Assembly (NCBI GenBank): GCA_014529385.2
Contig: CM043944.1
Span: forward strand, 51,161,768-51,225,767
From: Adiantum capillus-veneris
Taxonomy: Eukaryota > Streptophyta > Polypodiopsida > Polypodiales > Pteridaceae
Reading direction: 5' to 3'
Length of the DNA stretch: 64,000 nt
Below, piece by piece: positions 12,591-25,580 of this stretch. The translations under genes and the position numbers were made by a program. The notes beneath the pieces are model-generated. The model was not told the DNA's origin. It ran no database searches and was given only the letters and a program-made list of their open reading frames with translations. How positions within the stretch are numbered: position 1 is the first letter of the stretch; every line of letters begins with the position of its first letter.

Positions 12591-13740
12591 GGGAGGTAGT
12601 TTACTCCAAGAAAAAGTCATTTTCAGTCTTGACTCTTGTTAAAGTTCTCAGACGATGTGGGAATCACTTCGTGACAAGAGGAGTCAAAAAAAATTTAATA
12701 CAAAATTTCCCTTTTTTATTTGCTATTTTCCTCTTCTCAGGTGCTGACGACTGCAACATAGGTGCAACAAATGAGGAGGGTGTGGGGCTTATATGAGCAT
12801 TTGATTTGACCCCGCTAGTTGTTGAGGCAAGTGCCAAGCTGCACCAAATCCATGCACACGTATAGTGGTACTGAAGATGATGAGCAACAGTAGAGAGTCA
12901 AGGGGATTGTCAGAATCGGGCCCGTGAGCCAACAGTGATCTAGATTTTGTAATTGAAACCAAGGAAGGTCGAAGGTAATGAGTGGTCGAGAGTGCTGGGT
13001 CGGGCTAAGGGACAAGGCAGTGGCGGTGTGGATTGAAAGCACCTTGAATGCAGGCTCAAAGCCAACGCACTTGAAAGTTGAGGTTGCCAACTTGGGTGTG
13101 TAGAAGTGTGTGTGTGTGTTTTGGTGGTGGGCCTGAGCATGATCGTCGTGTGTCCTTTAGGTGAGCCAGGCCAAAAGAGGCATGTAGGACTGAGTGGAAA
13201 GCGAGCCGACTATTGTGCAAACTTGGGGGTCCAGCAGCGCGCAAAGCAGGGCCAATGGCACACACAAGGAGTGGAGCTTGCAGCCGAGACATGTTTGAGG
13301 TCAATTGGTGCTACTAAGCTTGGCATGATGGCAAGTAGGTGGCGAGATCATCGGCAGAAGATGAGTCAACATACTTAATCGGCTACGTTCAGCAGCACCC
13401 AATTTAACCAAATGGGTTTTTTTTCTTTGGATGAAGACTTTGATAAGAGTTTGTTCCCATGACGAGATAGCTTGTGTGATGAGCTTGAACCCACGGCAAG
13501 CACCATATGAACCACGAAATGCATGTATGTAGGAGCTTTGCATCACAAGATGTGAGTGAATTCATGAAGCCACAATCGAGAACGAGAGAGAGAAGCCTGA
13601 GTATGAGTGAATGTTGAATAGAGTGCTCATGCATGTGAGTGTCAATACCATCGTCGGCCACGTTTGTTTAGAAATCACATTTATCTTAAAAACAGATTGA
13701 ACAAACATAACCATCAAAAGTGAAGTATCAACCATTATTT
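12591..13740. other. No supported gene
   Basis: A moderately GC-richer stretch with overlapping short ORFs on both strands and none with a domain I recognise. A short GT tract lies at about 13106-13121. Confidence 0.5.
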
Positions 13741-15608
13741 TCAAAATTTCATCGATCGTCCATTAATGACAAACACACAAGGCAACTCAATTGAGCATAT
13801 TGGTTTTAATTCTCCCATTCTCATCCCAAAACATTCTAAGTTAAGATGAATCAACATTCTCCCATTCCGAAGTATCATCATTGCAATCTTAAATTGCTCA
13901 TGTAATGGCCCTCATTATCCAAATCCAATTGGATTTTTCATTGGGTTTGCATGGTCATACACATTTGTACTTATAAACACGCAATTAAATGCACTTATTA
14001 CCACACCAATCAATTTTAACATACATTGTAATGGTAGTGCACTTAAATCATCCCCAAGTGAGTATCAATTGGGTCATTCATCCTAGATCAAATCAATCAC
14101 ATACATTCCAAATTTTTAGGCCTCTTAATCCTCATAATTGGTAATTGCTACCAATTATTCATCTCCAATTTTGATGCCAATTTCGATTGAGTAGGCACAT
14201 ACATTAGTGCATTTTTTCCATGTTCATCAAATTGATTCATCATTAGCATGGAAATACACTAAAATTCTACACAATTGAGTACTAATTGAATGATCTATCT
14301 CAATTCTCAAAGCCAATTGTGACACACACATCAATTATTTGGCCAAATTAATAATCATAATTGGTAAAAAATACCAATTATTCATTCACCCATTGGATAG
14401 CACATGCCATTGATTGGCACACACCTAAATTGGCCAAAATCTTATGTAAAAACTCCATCAATTATTCATTGACATGCACAAATTGCACACTTTATCAAGC
14501 ATAAATGAATGTGTGCATGCTTAATTTCTCAAAAATTAACTCCATTTTGACCCAATCAAGCAATGCACACACTCAAAAATTAAGCACAAAAGTTAAAATT
14601 TGGCTCAATTGGCAATGAATTCAAGCTTGTACCTAATGATTGCACACACTTTTCATGATCATTTCTCAATCAAAAAGCATTTTGGTGTTCCAATTGGCTA
14701 TCAATCATGGAAATTAATCAAGTGGTCTTGGATGGGCACACACACTCAAATTTTGCCCAATTTTTTGACATTTAGTCTTATCCAATGATTGAATTAGCCT
14801 AGAATACACATCAATGACATGATTGCATACTCATGTATCATCAATTTTATCAATTTTTTTTACTCTTTGGTGCATTACACACATAGTGATTTTTATGCAC
14901 ATAGACTAATCCTTGATGAGAATTAAAAATTATCTTGATACATACATCATTCATTAGTAAAAATTTGACCATCAATTTCATTCCAAGTGAATCAAATTAG
15001 GTACAAAATGTAGGTCAATTGATTTACACAGCTAATTTTAGCAAGTAATTAGCACACATTGAACCACATTAATCAATCAAGAATTGACGTGAGCAAGTGA
15101 GTGCACTTATATTATAATCACACTCCAAGCTATTCCCTTACTCCACGCAAAAATGCATCATTGCACACACGTGTGTGCACTATCAAATCGGCTCCAAAAT
15201 TGACCATTGTAGGCCAAAAATCAAACACTTAAATCATCAAATTAGTCATAAATTAGCACAATTAACTTGATTAGAGTGATGATTCCACCTCTTACAAGGG
15301 GATTTAACATACAATACACTTCAAATGTTAGTGGTCAGGTTAGAAAAGTTAGTCAAAAATTAGTAAAAATTAGCATGGAATTAGTACAATTAGCATGGAA
15401 ATGAAGCAAAATTAGTAAGGGGGGTTAGTATGACATTAGTGAAATTGGGGGTGGAATTGGGGGTTTGGAGTATTCATAACTCAACAATTAGCTTTAATTA
15501 CTTGCACAACATCATCAAATCAAACCAAAATCGAGTTACACACACTCAAAATCGATGAGATTAGTAGTGAAATTACTCTATTCTAAACATCATATACTCA
15601 CTAGCTTA
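13741..15608 (-). mobile_element. Non-coding internal region of LTR family L1 (LARD/TRIM-like)
   Basis: Very AT-rich sequence packed with CAATT/AATTG words and no ORF above about 60 codons. It lies immediately inside the primer-binding site at 15609-15637 and so should be the internal domain of the minus-strand LTR element at 15638-16598. No gag or pol remnant is visible and no second LTR copy lies to the left, so the element is non-coding and truncated. The assignment is inferred from position. Confidence 0.45.
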
Positions 15609-15637
15609 GGTTATCGATCCCCAACAGCGGCACCAAA
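15609..15637 (-). other. Primer-binding site next to L1 LTR
   Basis: Read on the minus strand directly after the LTR end, the sequence TGGTGCCGCTGTTGGGGATC lies a few bases inside. It resembles the tRNA-Asp-type primer-binding site (TGGCGCC...GGGGATC) of many plant gypsy elements, with a few mismatches. This orients the LTR at 15638-16598. Confidence 0.6.
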
Positions 15638-16598
15638 TATTGGGGGCAATCATAGTATAGCCTAATCAACCCAAGGCCAACAAAATTATCAATCCTAGGA
15701 TCGGCAACTACCCGGCTAGGGCATGGAAGCACGAGCATCGGATTTATCAAATGAGAGGGTTCAAGAGTATGCTCATCCAATGCATTTAGTCATTAATCAC
15801 TAACTCTAATAATATCATCAATCAAGCATCACCCACAAACATTAAGCCCACGGAAGCCCGACTTACCTTACACTAGAATCTCTAAACACACTCATGACAA
15901 GCACACACTAATTGCATTGGTGTTGGCCTCTCCAATCCCCACATGCCAATCAAGGCACTTCATCAAAAGCTACATACACAAGGTGAATGGTGCTAGAGTT
16001 TCATAAAACCCATCCACACACAAGCAAACAATAGGGCACATACACTAATTACAAGATTAAGAACCAACTTAATCAACTTAATTAGAGATGTTAATATCGT
16101 AAATCCAATGCTCACAGAAGAATAGGAGTGGTTAATAAGTAAGATCTAGAATAATGAGAAAGGTGAAACTACTTCATGACATAATGAAAAAGAAGAATTA
16201 AGACTAATGAGAAAGTAGAGATTAGATTAAGAAATGGTTCTCTAATTACAATGGATTAACACTAGCCTCTTAAGCATGGGTATTAATCTCTAAGCTAGGC
16301 CATCCATAGAGTGAACACTCAAGAGAGAGAGAGAGAGAGAGAGCTCTCAAAAGTGGATCCTCAAGAGTGGATACTCAAGAATGAAGCCTTCTTGCATAAA
16401 GGCTTCCTTATAAAGGCTTGCACCACAATCCCTTCTACTATGGGTTTAAGTTTGAGCCCTCCAGCTAGCATATACAACTTTGGAACTCCCAATGAGCCCA
16501 AGACCTTATACAAAGTGAGTTGGAAATATTGTGCACATCCATAGCACATCTCCCGCTTGATGTGTAATCGGTATAGCATGTGTTAGCTGCTGGTAACA
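15638..16598 (-). mobile_element. LTR of non-coding family L1, full length, minus orientation
   Basis: 961 bp matching, in reverse, the 962-bp copy at 21435-22396. The minus-strand start is TGTTACCAGCAGCTAACA, and its far end reads about TGCCCCCAATA. A short GA/CT tract at 16319-16342 lies where the other copies have CT tracts. The adjoining PBS shows it is the 5' LTR of a minus-strand element. Confidence 0.75.
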
Positions 16599-16614
16599 TA
16601 AGCTATAACACACA

Positions 16615-17592
16615 CTCTAGAATGACAATTAAAACTGAGTTGTCTTGATAAATTTAAAATTGAATCTAGTGAAAAAATATCGAAAGAACTATTCTAATTT
16701 GGATTTGGAAGGAGACTATGGAGTTCCCATACAGGATGGTAAGGGATAATTTTCTGAAAATCTGGACAAAGTACAAATAGATTGCTTGCAAATTTGTTTT
16801 ATATTTTGAAATGATTGTCACTACCTGGCTTGTCTGCAACCTCATGTGAGGGTCTCATGGGAGATGGCATTGAATGGATTTTTTTGAGCATAATAAGCAA
16901 ATACAAAGGAAATGCTGCCAAAAATTTTACACTTTGGTTTGCCTACATAAATTAGAGACTATTTTTTTAGAGTACTCTTGATTGTAATGCTTTTAGTTTT
17001 TGTGGGTTCTGACCTTGATTGCACACACACCAATGACTCCCTTTAGAATACTAAAAATATCGTTGGTCGACAATGCAATAACATATGAAATGTTGGATTT
17101 TACAAACCTCAGAACACTAATGCATAGATGGCTATTTACATGCATATCCACTTGAACCATTCTTGATGTTTTATGGTACAACGACCCAGTCTGATAATCT
17201 GGAATGAGGTTTTATTGCATGAGTTGGGACACAAAAATGGCAGGAGTTATAGAGTTTGAGACACAAACTTTAATCTTTGCTCTGGTACTGATATATTTAG
17301 GCTTACATAATTCATATATTGTAGATAAAGATTAATTTGTTGGCCTTTTGGAAGGATTACTAGTCCATTTTTGATGACCAACTTGCTAAATTATTTGATC
17401 ATTTGGATGATGAATCAAGCTTGACTACAAAGTATTACAGATTTATCTATGAAGCATTTCTTGGTTTTTTAAGGATCTAACACATCTTTGGGAATAACAA
17501 TTATGTTAACCATAGTGATAAGAAACGGTATACTTTTTAATGTGGATTTATAGAAGGACTTCAAATATCTTGAATAGCATAGTTGTTACCGT
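16615..17592 (+). repeat. Dispersed repeat family R1, copy 2
   Basis: Matches 3720-4660 throughout, including the CTCATGTGAGGGTCTCATGG motif at about 16841. It begins just beyond the outer end of the L1 LTR, so the LTR element probably inserted at or near the edge of this repeat. Another motif copy lies at about 17852-17882 with a following ACAAAGGAGATGCT line. Confidence 0.75.
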
Positions 17593-18202
17593 TTAAGATC
17601 TCACACATTTTTTTTTGGGTTGAGGAGTCATAGTTTTTTGTTGCTGATGCTGAATTTTTTTCACATTCATGGTGATAGGAATCTAGTTGTAGCCTTATAG
17701 CTGTGGTTTAGTATACTCACATTAGTAAGTTCAACACTATGAACCGCTCTTTAATGCTTTCCCTTTTGGGGAATAAATGCATACATTTTGAAATTAATGC
17801 TAGTATTTTACTCTAAAATCACTCCAATGTTTCTAATTGAGCCTTAATCCTCATGTGAGGGTCTCGGATGAGATGGCATTGGATAGACTTTTGAAAACTG
17901 ATCCATATTACAAAGGAGATGCTATCCAAATTTTTTGGAAAAAAAATATGCAAATAAATGACTCAATCTCTAAACATAATACTTGATTTGTGCTAGCTTG
18001 TTAGTTTTTGTTGTAATTCTTGACGCCGATATCAAGGGAGGAGGTCATTGACACCTGTCTTCCCAATTATTGCCATGTACTGATAGACTTGCATTTTTTG
18101 GATGGTGGCAGGTAATGAGTCTTTTCCTTGGAGTTGCGATAGAAACTTCAATCATAGCAGGAGATTCATTTCCATAAACTTGTCTAAATTCTTTAAATAT
18201 AG
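17593..18202. other. AT-rich, no gene; one more dispersed motif copy
   Basis: Nothing coding was found. The motif CCTCATGTGAGGGTCTCGG with GAGATGGCATTGG lies at about 17850-17881. Confidence 0.5.
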
Positions 18203-18960
18203 TGATGCTCGTGCTTCCATGCCCTAGACGGGTTGCCACAAAAGTGCGTACCACAAAAGTGGCTTGATAATTGATATACATCACTCAATTGGTGCTCAAT
18301 TGTGGATATTTTTAGTGTATCACCGGGCCAATTATTGATAATTGGATGAACAAGGCAATATAGCATAAATGGGAGTGCTCAAGATTCAAGTGTGTGTAGC
18401 CATGCAAATCAAATTGACAAATCCAATTGGATTTGAGTGATTTGAAATTTTGATAAATGATCAATAGAAGATTGCAATGGTTGAAAATCAAGTTCAAGTT
18501 ATTGAGAAAACTTGTGCATGGGTTCATTTCTCAATTGAGGTAAAATTGAATTAATTTTTGAACTTTGGAGCATGCATACATTCTCATTAGAGCAATTGAA
18601 TTTTTGTGCATAAATCTTGGTTTATAGTTGGATTCTTATGGCCATATGCATGGTAGACATCATACTTTGAGTGAATGGATAACCATATCATATTTACAAG
18701 GTTGAACATGTGTGCATGACTAACTATAATGTGGGCATACTCAAAGGAGCATAAATTACATCAAATGTCAAATGTGATGCAAGAAATCCAAATTAGCTTA
18801 CATGGAGGAATTTGAGAAAAAACATATGATATATGTGGATTGTGCCATTTGGTAGCTTGGGTGAAATAGACTCATAAACGCTTCACTAAGGCTAACTTTA
18901 AAGGAAGTAAATGGCTTGCCATGAGATTCTCGCACACACAATCTCGTGATCCATTGCGGG
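18203..18960 (+). mobile_element. Truncated L1 LTR fragment and likely internal sequence
   Basis: GATGCTCGTGCTTCCATGCC at about 18206 is the near-3' portion of the L1 LTR in plus orientation (compare about 20180 and 22300). The following sequence is AT-rich and full of CAATT words like 13741-15608. A rearranged plus-strand piece of the same family is the simplest reading. Confidence 0.4.
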
Positions 18961-19628
18961 ACTGTACTCCAGGAGAGAGTTATTATTTAAAAAAATAAAA
19001 ATAAAAATAAAAAGCCAAGCTAGCTCGTTTTCTGTCGCTATCCACCATCATAAGCGGTACTGCACCCCTTCCCTTTTTGCCACGATGCCCACTCGCCTGG
19101 TTTGGTGCACCACACACACACACCCTCTCTATCGCAACTCGAACTGCCCAACTGGCAGGTTTTGGCTTGGTGCATGCAACACACACACTTGAGCCTCAAT
19201 TAAAGCCCACATCTTCCTTAATCCTCACCTCTGCAGCCAATTCAGTGGATGGGTGCTCACCGCTAGTCCGCACGCACACACACGTGCAGTTCCCTACCCT
19301 GGTCTTTGGAACCCCCCCCCCCCCCACACACACACACACTCACACATGCTAACATTTCCCCTTCTTGATGGAGGCTATAGCTGCTTGATGTTCGCCCACA
19401 AAGGCACCACAAAACAACACACTCACGCGCGTTGACACCTCTACTACCGAGTCCTGTGTATGACACACCTATGACTTTGATTCTATCTTACTCTTTTGTG
19501 GTGCACTCATCTTTTGTACCTCATCTGTTTTTGCTCTGCAAACTGTAGCTACTACCCGGAGATGGTGGAGTTATGGTGCAACATAGCTGCCCACACAGTG
19601 CACTTGGTCGTATTTGCAGCCACTCGAG

Positions 19629-19630
<2 letters not shown>
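18961..19630. other. Microsatellite-rich spacer
   Basis: Contains a short AAAAT run near 18990-19010, CA tracts at 19108-19122 and 19326-19342, and a C13 homopolymer at about 19312-19325. The ORFs here are made of these repeats. Confidence 0.55.
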
Positions 19631-19691
<61 letters not shown>

Positions 19692-20276
19692 CTCACTCTA
19701 TGGATGGCCTAGCCTTAAAGTTAATGCCCATGCTTAAGAGGCTCGTGATAATCCATTGTAATTAGAGAAGCTTATCTTAATCCAATCTCTACTTTCTCAT
19801 TAGTCTTAGTTCTTCTGTTCCATTATGTCATGAAGTAGTTTCACTTTTCTCATTATTCTAGATTAGAGTGTGTGTGATGACTTCTTACTTATTAACCACT
19901 CCTATCGTTCTATGAGCATTCAATTTGTAATATCTAACATCTCTAATTAGGTTGATTAAGTTGATTCAGGCATGTGGTGATTGGAGTGGCCAACACCAAT
20001 GCAATTAGTGTGTGCTTGTCATGAGTGTGTTTAGACATTCTAGTCTATGGTAAGTCGGACTTCGTGGGGCTTAATGTGTGTAAGTGATGCTTGATTGATG
20101 ATGTGATTAGAGTTAGTTATTAATGACTAATCTCTATTGCATTGGATGAGCATACTCTTGAATCCTCTCAATCCATACATCCGATGCTCGTGCTTCCATG
20201 CCCTAGCCTGGTTTCCAATCCTAGGATTGATAATTGTGTTGGCCTTGGGTTGATTAGGCTATGCTACGATAGCCCC
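19631..20276 (+). mobile_element. 5'-truncated L1 LTR with (TC)29 expansion
   Basis: From CACTCTATGGATGGCCTAGC onward it matches the 3' two thirds of the LTR at 21435-22396, with a deletion near 19970. The TC tract at 19631-19688 stands where the intact LTR has only a short CT run. It ends at AGCCCC abutting an inverted copy. Confidence 0.7.
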
Positions 20277-21007
20277 TAATCAACCCAAGACGAACAAAAT
20301 TATCAATCCTAAGATTGGCAACCGGGCTAGGGCATGGAAGCACAAGCATTAGATGTATCGAATGAGAGGATTCAAGAGTATGCTCATCCAATGCAATATA
20401 TATTAGTCATTAATCACTAACTCTAATCACGTCATCAATCAAGCATCACCCACACACATTAAACCCACCGAAGTTGGACTTACCATAGACTAGAATCTCT
20501 AAGCACACTCTTGATAAGAACACACTAATTTCATTGGTGTTGGCCTCTCCAATCACCACATGCCAATCAAGGCACTTCATCAAAAGCTAGACACACAAGG
20601 TGAATGGTGCTAGAGTTTCATAAAACCCATCCACACACAAGCAAACAATAGGGCACATACACTAATTACAAGATTAAGAACGAACTTAATCAACCTAATT
20701 AGAGATGTTAAATTTTTGAAATCGAATGCTCATAGAAGGATAAGAGTGGTTAATAAGTAAGAAGTCATCACAGACACTCAAATCTAGAATAATGAGAAAG
20801 GTGAAACTACTTCATGACATAATGGAATAGAAGAATGAAGACTAATGAGAAAGTAGAGATTAGATTAAGAATAGATTCTCTAATTAGAATGGATTAGAAC
20901 TAGTCTATTAAGCATAGGCATTAAGCTCAAGGCTAGGCCATCCATAGAGTGAAAACTCAAGAGAGAAAGAGGTCTCAAAAGTGGATCCTCAAGAGTGGAT
21001 ACTCAAG
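20277..21007 (-). mobile_element. Truncated L1 LTR, minus orientation
   Basis: Matches 15650-16375 in the same orientation and the flanking 19631-20276 copy in reverse. The two inverted copies meet with almost no spacer, giving a head-to-head palindrome about 20276. It stops after GTGGATACTCAAGGG, so the last ~220 bp of the LTR are missing. Confidence 0.7.
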
Positions 21008-21434
21008 GGTAGATTAAGAGATTTTTTATAGCCCATAGATATGATAGACTTGAATGATTTATTAAGATTGGTCATATAGTTTACAGGCTAGTAAGTTTAT
21101 GGACTTACATTAGCCTAGGGTCTTAATTGATTGCTTGTGTTTCATGCATAAAACTGAAATTTCAAGTGGTTTAACCTTCATGATAGTTTAAGTGGTTTTT
21201 TGTTGTGTGTTATTTAGTTTTGACTATGATTCACCCATCTTTTAGAAGCAAAAAGTTCACTTTGCATGATTGTTCATTGTACTTCATGTTTTTATCCTTG
21301 TTGGCCTTTGATGCTCATTACTTGTTCTTATGCTTTGCATCTCAGCATTTCTTCCATGGACTTGCTTTCTACCATGTCACTGTGTTCTGCTTCACCGGCA
21401 CACGAGGACGTGCACCAAATTAGGAAGGGTGGAA
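21008..21434. other. Spacer between inverted LTR copies
   Basis: About 430 bp separate the minus-orientation LTR from the next plus copy. The 72-codon ORF at 21205-21423 has no recognised domain. Confidence 0.5.
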
Positions 21435-22396
21435 TGTTAGCAGTGGCTAACATAGGCTACACCGATTATACATCAAGCAGGAGATATGCTATGGTTGTGC
21501 ATAATATTTCCTATCCACATTTGTATAAGGTCTTGGGCTTATTGGGAGTTCTAAATTTGTATATGCTAGCTAGAGGGCTCAAACTTAAACCCATAGTAGA
21601 AGGGATTGTGGTGCAAGCTTTCATAAGGAAGCCTTTATGAAAGGAGGCTTCATTCTTGAGTATCCACTCTTGAAGATCCACTTTTGAGAGACTCTCTCTC
21701 TCTTGAGTGTCCACTCTATGGATGGCCTAGCCTTGAGCTAATGCCCATGCTTAAGAGGATAGTGCTAATCCATTGTAATTAGAGAAACATTCTTAATGTA
21801 ATCTTTACTTTCTTCATTAGTCTACTTCTTCTATTCCATTATGTCATGAAGTAGTTTCACCTTTCTCATTATTCTAGATTTCAATGTGTGTGATGACTTC
21901 TTACTTATTAACCACTTCTATCCTTCTATGAGCATTCGATTTGTGATATTTAACATCTCTAATTAAGTTAGTTCTTAATTTTGTAATTAGTGTATGTGCC
22001 CTATTGTTTGCTTGTGGATGGGTTTTATGAAACTCTAGCACCATTCACCTTGTGTGTATAGCTTTGATGAAGTGCCTTGATTGGCATGTGGTGATTGGAA
22101 AGGCCAACACCAATGCAATTAGTGTGTGCTTGTCATGAGTGTGTTTAGAGATTCTAGTCTATATGGTAAGTCAGACATTGAGGGCTTAATTTTTGTAGGT
22201 GATGCTTGATTGATGATGTGATTATAGTTAGTGATTAATGACTTATCTCTATTGCATTGGATGAGCATACTCTTGAATCCTCTCATTTGATACATCCGAT
22301 GCTCGTGCTTCCATGCCCAAGCCGGGTTACCGATACTAGGATTGATAATTTTGTTGGTCTTGGGTTTATTTGGCTATGCTACGATAGCCCCCAACA
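21435..22396 (+). mobile_element. Full-length L1 solo LTR, plus orientation
   Basis: 962 bp beginning TGTTAGCAGTGGCTAACA and ending AGCCCCCAACA, i.e. TG...CA termini with a short TGTTG/CAACA-type inverted end. It is followed by a CA tract and unrelated sequence, with no PBS or coding sequence next to it, so it is read as a solo LTR. Confidence 0.7.
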
Positions 22397-22589
22397 CACA
22401 CACACATATTAATTAGATGTGCAAGCTAATGAGCTTGGGATTAACAAGCTATAGAGCATGAGATTTTGGAAGGGCATGAGAGAGAGCTCCCTTGTATAGC
22501 AATAATCTTGGTAAGTAACATGTATATCAATATAACATATCCTCAAGTACTTGAAGGGCACAATGAGTAAGTGCTTAAGCTTCTGTAAT

Positions 22590-23159
22590 AGCCAACTATC
22601 TATTATTGGTTACACAAATGTAGATTACACGGGTTGCAAAGATATTAGGAGGTCTAATTTTGGATACATATTTGTATTTGTAGGAGGAGCCATTTCTTGG
22701 AGTTCATCTCTCCAAGGATTGTAAATCTTCTTCCGCTACAAAGGTTGAGTAAGTTGCAATGTCAAATGCCAGAAAAGAAGCTATATAATTGGCACGCCTA
22801 GTGGGAGATGTAGAAATTCAGAAGGTTTCACTTTTGCATTATGATAGCCAAAGTGCCATTTCTTTGGCAAGGAATCCCGTGTTTCACAGAAAGTCAAAAC
22901 ACTTTGAGGTGAGGTATTATCTCATTTGGGATGCTTTGACGGATAAGAAATTGTAGCTTATCAAGATTCACCTTCACGACAACCCAACATATGCTCTTAC
23001 AAAGAGCCTAGCTACATAGATATTTGCACATTGCATTAAGTTAATGGGTTTAGGGTGAACACAGTTGTACAAGGGTGAAGCTGTCAAAATTCACAATTGT
23101 ACATACTATATTTTAGTCATAGCCACTTAGTCATAGCCACTTATAGTCATGTGAGAGAT
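22590..23159 (+). pseudogene. Ty1/copia polyprotein 3' end (RNase H) remnant
   Basis: Translation in shifting frames gives the copia RNase H signature: GYT.ADY-like start near 22609, GCKDIRRS, GGAISWSSSLQ near 22690, then SATKVEYVAMSNARKEAIWLA-like sequence near 22735, HYDSQSAISLARNPVFH near 22838, and SKHFEVRYYLI near 22895. Frameshifts and stop codons interrupt it. It ends about 110 bp before the LTR at 23160, the order expected for pol followed by the 3' LTR. Upstream reverse transcriptase and integrase are absent, so this is a 5'-truncated copy. Confidence 0.75.
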
Positions 23160-23409
23160 TGTTGGGGTAAAGGCCATAGTGACTGTCCCACTTAGCCGAC
23201 CAACTCCCTACACTATTATTAACTCATTATATACATAATAAAAGAATATGCACACCTTGTCCTTCTAGTGTGTATTGTTCTCTCAAGTCTCATGTTCGTG
23301 TTCTCTTCTCTCTTCCCCTTCATGCTAAGCACACATGCATCGCACACTCATAAGACTATATTAGGTAAAGTGGGAAAATCCCAATTCCTAGGCTGGACAA
23401 CTTTCAACA
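23160..23409 (+). mobile_element. 3' LTR of the truncated copia element
   Basis: 250 bp from TGTTGGGGTAAAGGCC to TTTCAACA, so TG...CA with a TGTTG/CAACA inverted terminus. A TATA-like TTATATAC at about 23228 and an AATAAA at about 23236 lie inside. It directly follows the RNase H remnant. Confidence 0.7.
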
Positions 23410-23599
23410 TATCATGTATAAAGTAATGAGATCTTTGTCAAAGACGTCAATTTTGTTAAGGTTTCATTCCAAATTATGCACGTAGATTACACATTGAGAA
23501 CAAATTTGGACATGAAATTTCATGTTTTTAGTCAATTGAACCATTAAGATACTAGTGCATTCCAGTTATTATCGTTGTGTATGCCTTATTGTCCTACCT

Positions 23600-25580
23600 A
23601 TGATTTATCTAAAGATAAAGTTTCAAGGCCCACCACTTATCCAAGCTAAGTTCAAGATGAGTACCTAAACTTATTCAAAGTCCACCACTTGTCCAAACTA
23701 GGACCCAAATTGAGGAAAACAACCTACCTTTCTATGACATTCAACCTCATCCAAGAAAATTCCACTACTAATCTAGGATTTCTTCATTTGAGACATGAAG
23801 CATACATAAAACATGTATCATATGATTGGTTGCATCATACGAGTGTTGATTTCATGGTGCACTTATCTAAGCTAGGCTCCCTTGGAGGAATATAAATCCC
23901 ACCACTTGTCCAAGCTAGGTTCCCTTAACCTATGGAGGAATACAAAGTCAACTTCTTGTCCAAGCTACACTCAAAGTGATATGTTGAAATGAGTACCTAT
24001 ATATATTTCTAAGTTGTTCTAAATGCCAATTTGACCATTAACAAACAAAAAAATTGAATTTTATTAATGATATCTCTTTCACTTTTTTTTTAAAGATATT
24101 TCTTGAGATACATCAAGAAGTGTCAAGTCACATATATTACATTCTAGAATACCATGTGATACGCCACTTTATGCACGTAGATGTATTCTTTCAAACATGT
24201 TCATGAGGATAAGACATTTAGGTATTCAGCTACACTTATGTTAAGTCATCCTAATTGTATACATTTTATAACAAAGGGCTTTTTAAATCCACCACTTGAC
24301 CATTTTAGACAATTTAATCAATTTCATGCTACTTGTATCAATGCTATTCTATGTGTATTTACAAGAAAAAAGCAATTGCTATAAAGAAAATTTCAATCTA
24401 TTTGCAACTATAATAAAGGTAAACCTCTTGTGTTTATTACATTGTTCTTATCATTAAACATATTTGGAAAACACAAGTCTTAAGGAATAAGAATTAAACT
24501 AATGTCACTAATAGATTTGATGATAAGAGTCGCAATTTTGATATTATGTTCTAAATGAATGGGTTATGATGCATATTTTTCAAAATTGATTGATTTAGAT
24601 AAGAATTTTTTTATTTGTGCATTACTTGAAGATTTTATTTTCAATTTCTTGTTGAAAAGTAAGGGAAATCTTAAGCCGCCACCAAGCCACTTTGAGCAAG
24701 GCGTGAGAAGGAAAGTTGCATCTTGTATGTAGTACTTGCCCTTTTGAAACAAATTAAGGAAGGTTTGGTGCATCCAAGATCCATCACAAGACCATTCTAA
24801 ATATAGTGGTATAAGAGAAAAAGTGCATCGTAGATTCACTACCTTTCCACTACACTTGTCCAAGCCAAGATCTATTGAGTTATGGAGGACCATAAGATCC
24901 ACCACTTGTATTATATATACCCTATTGAAACATAGAGATCCATAAGGTTCACCACTTGTCCAAGCTATGTTTCATTCAAGCATAGAGGACCATAAGGTCC
25001 CATTCTATACTCCTTTCAAGCATAGAGAGCCATGAGGTCCACCACTTGTCCAATCTATGCTCTATTCAAGCATAGAGAGCCACAAGACCTACCACTTGTC
25101 CAAGCTAAGATCCATTCAAGCATAGAAAACACAAGGTCCATCACTTGTTTAGTCTATGCTTTATTGAAGGGTATAGAGCCATAAGATCCACCACTTATCC
25201 AAGGAACTAACCCATTCAAGCATAGAAAGATACAAGGTTCACCATGTGTCCAATATCTACTCTATTTAAAGACAGAGATCCATAAGGTCCACCACTTGTC
25301 TAAGCTATAGTCCATTAAAGCATAGAAGACCATAAGGTCCACCACTTGTCCATTTATTCTCTATTGAAGCATAGAGAGCCATTAAATCCAACACTTGTTC
25401 AAGATATGCTCCATTCCACCATAGGTAGCCACAAGGTCCACCACGTGTCCAAGAAAAGTTCCATTCTAGTATAGGTAGTCACAAGGTCCACCACTAAATC
25501 TAAGCTCTATTGAAGCATAGAGAACCATAATTTCTACCATTTGTCCAAGCTATGCTCCATTTAATCGTAAAGGATCATTC
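23600..25580. repeat. Satellite-like tandem repeat, ~60-bp unit
   Basis: Degenerate units built on CCACCACTTGTCCAAGCTA plus CATAGAGAGCCATAAGGT recur about every 60 bp, clearest from 24900 to 25560. The core CCACCACTTG.CCA is shared with the arrays at 40.2-44.0 and 51.8-56.1 kb, which suggests a common origin. Short ORFs inside are not supported. Confidence 0.75.
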
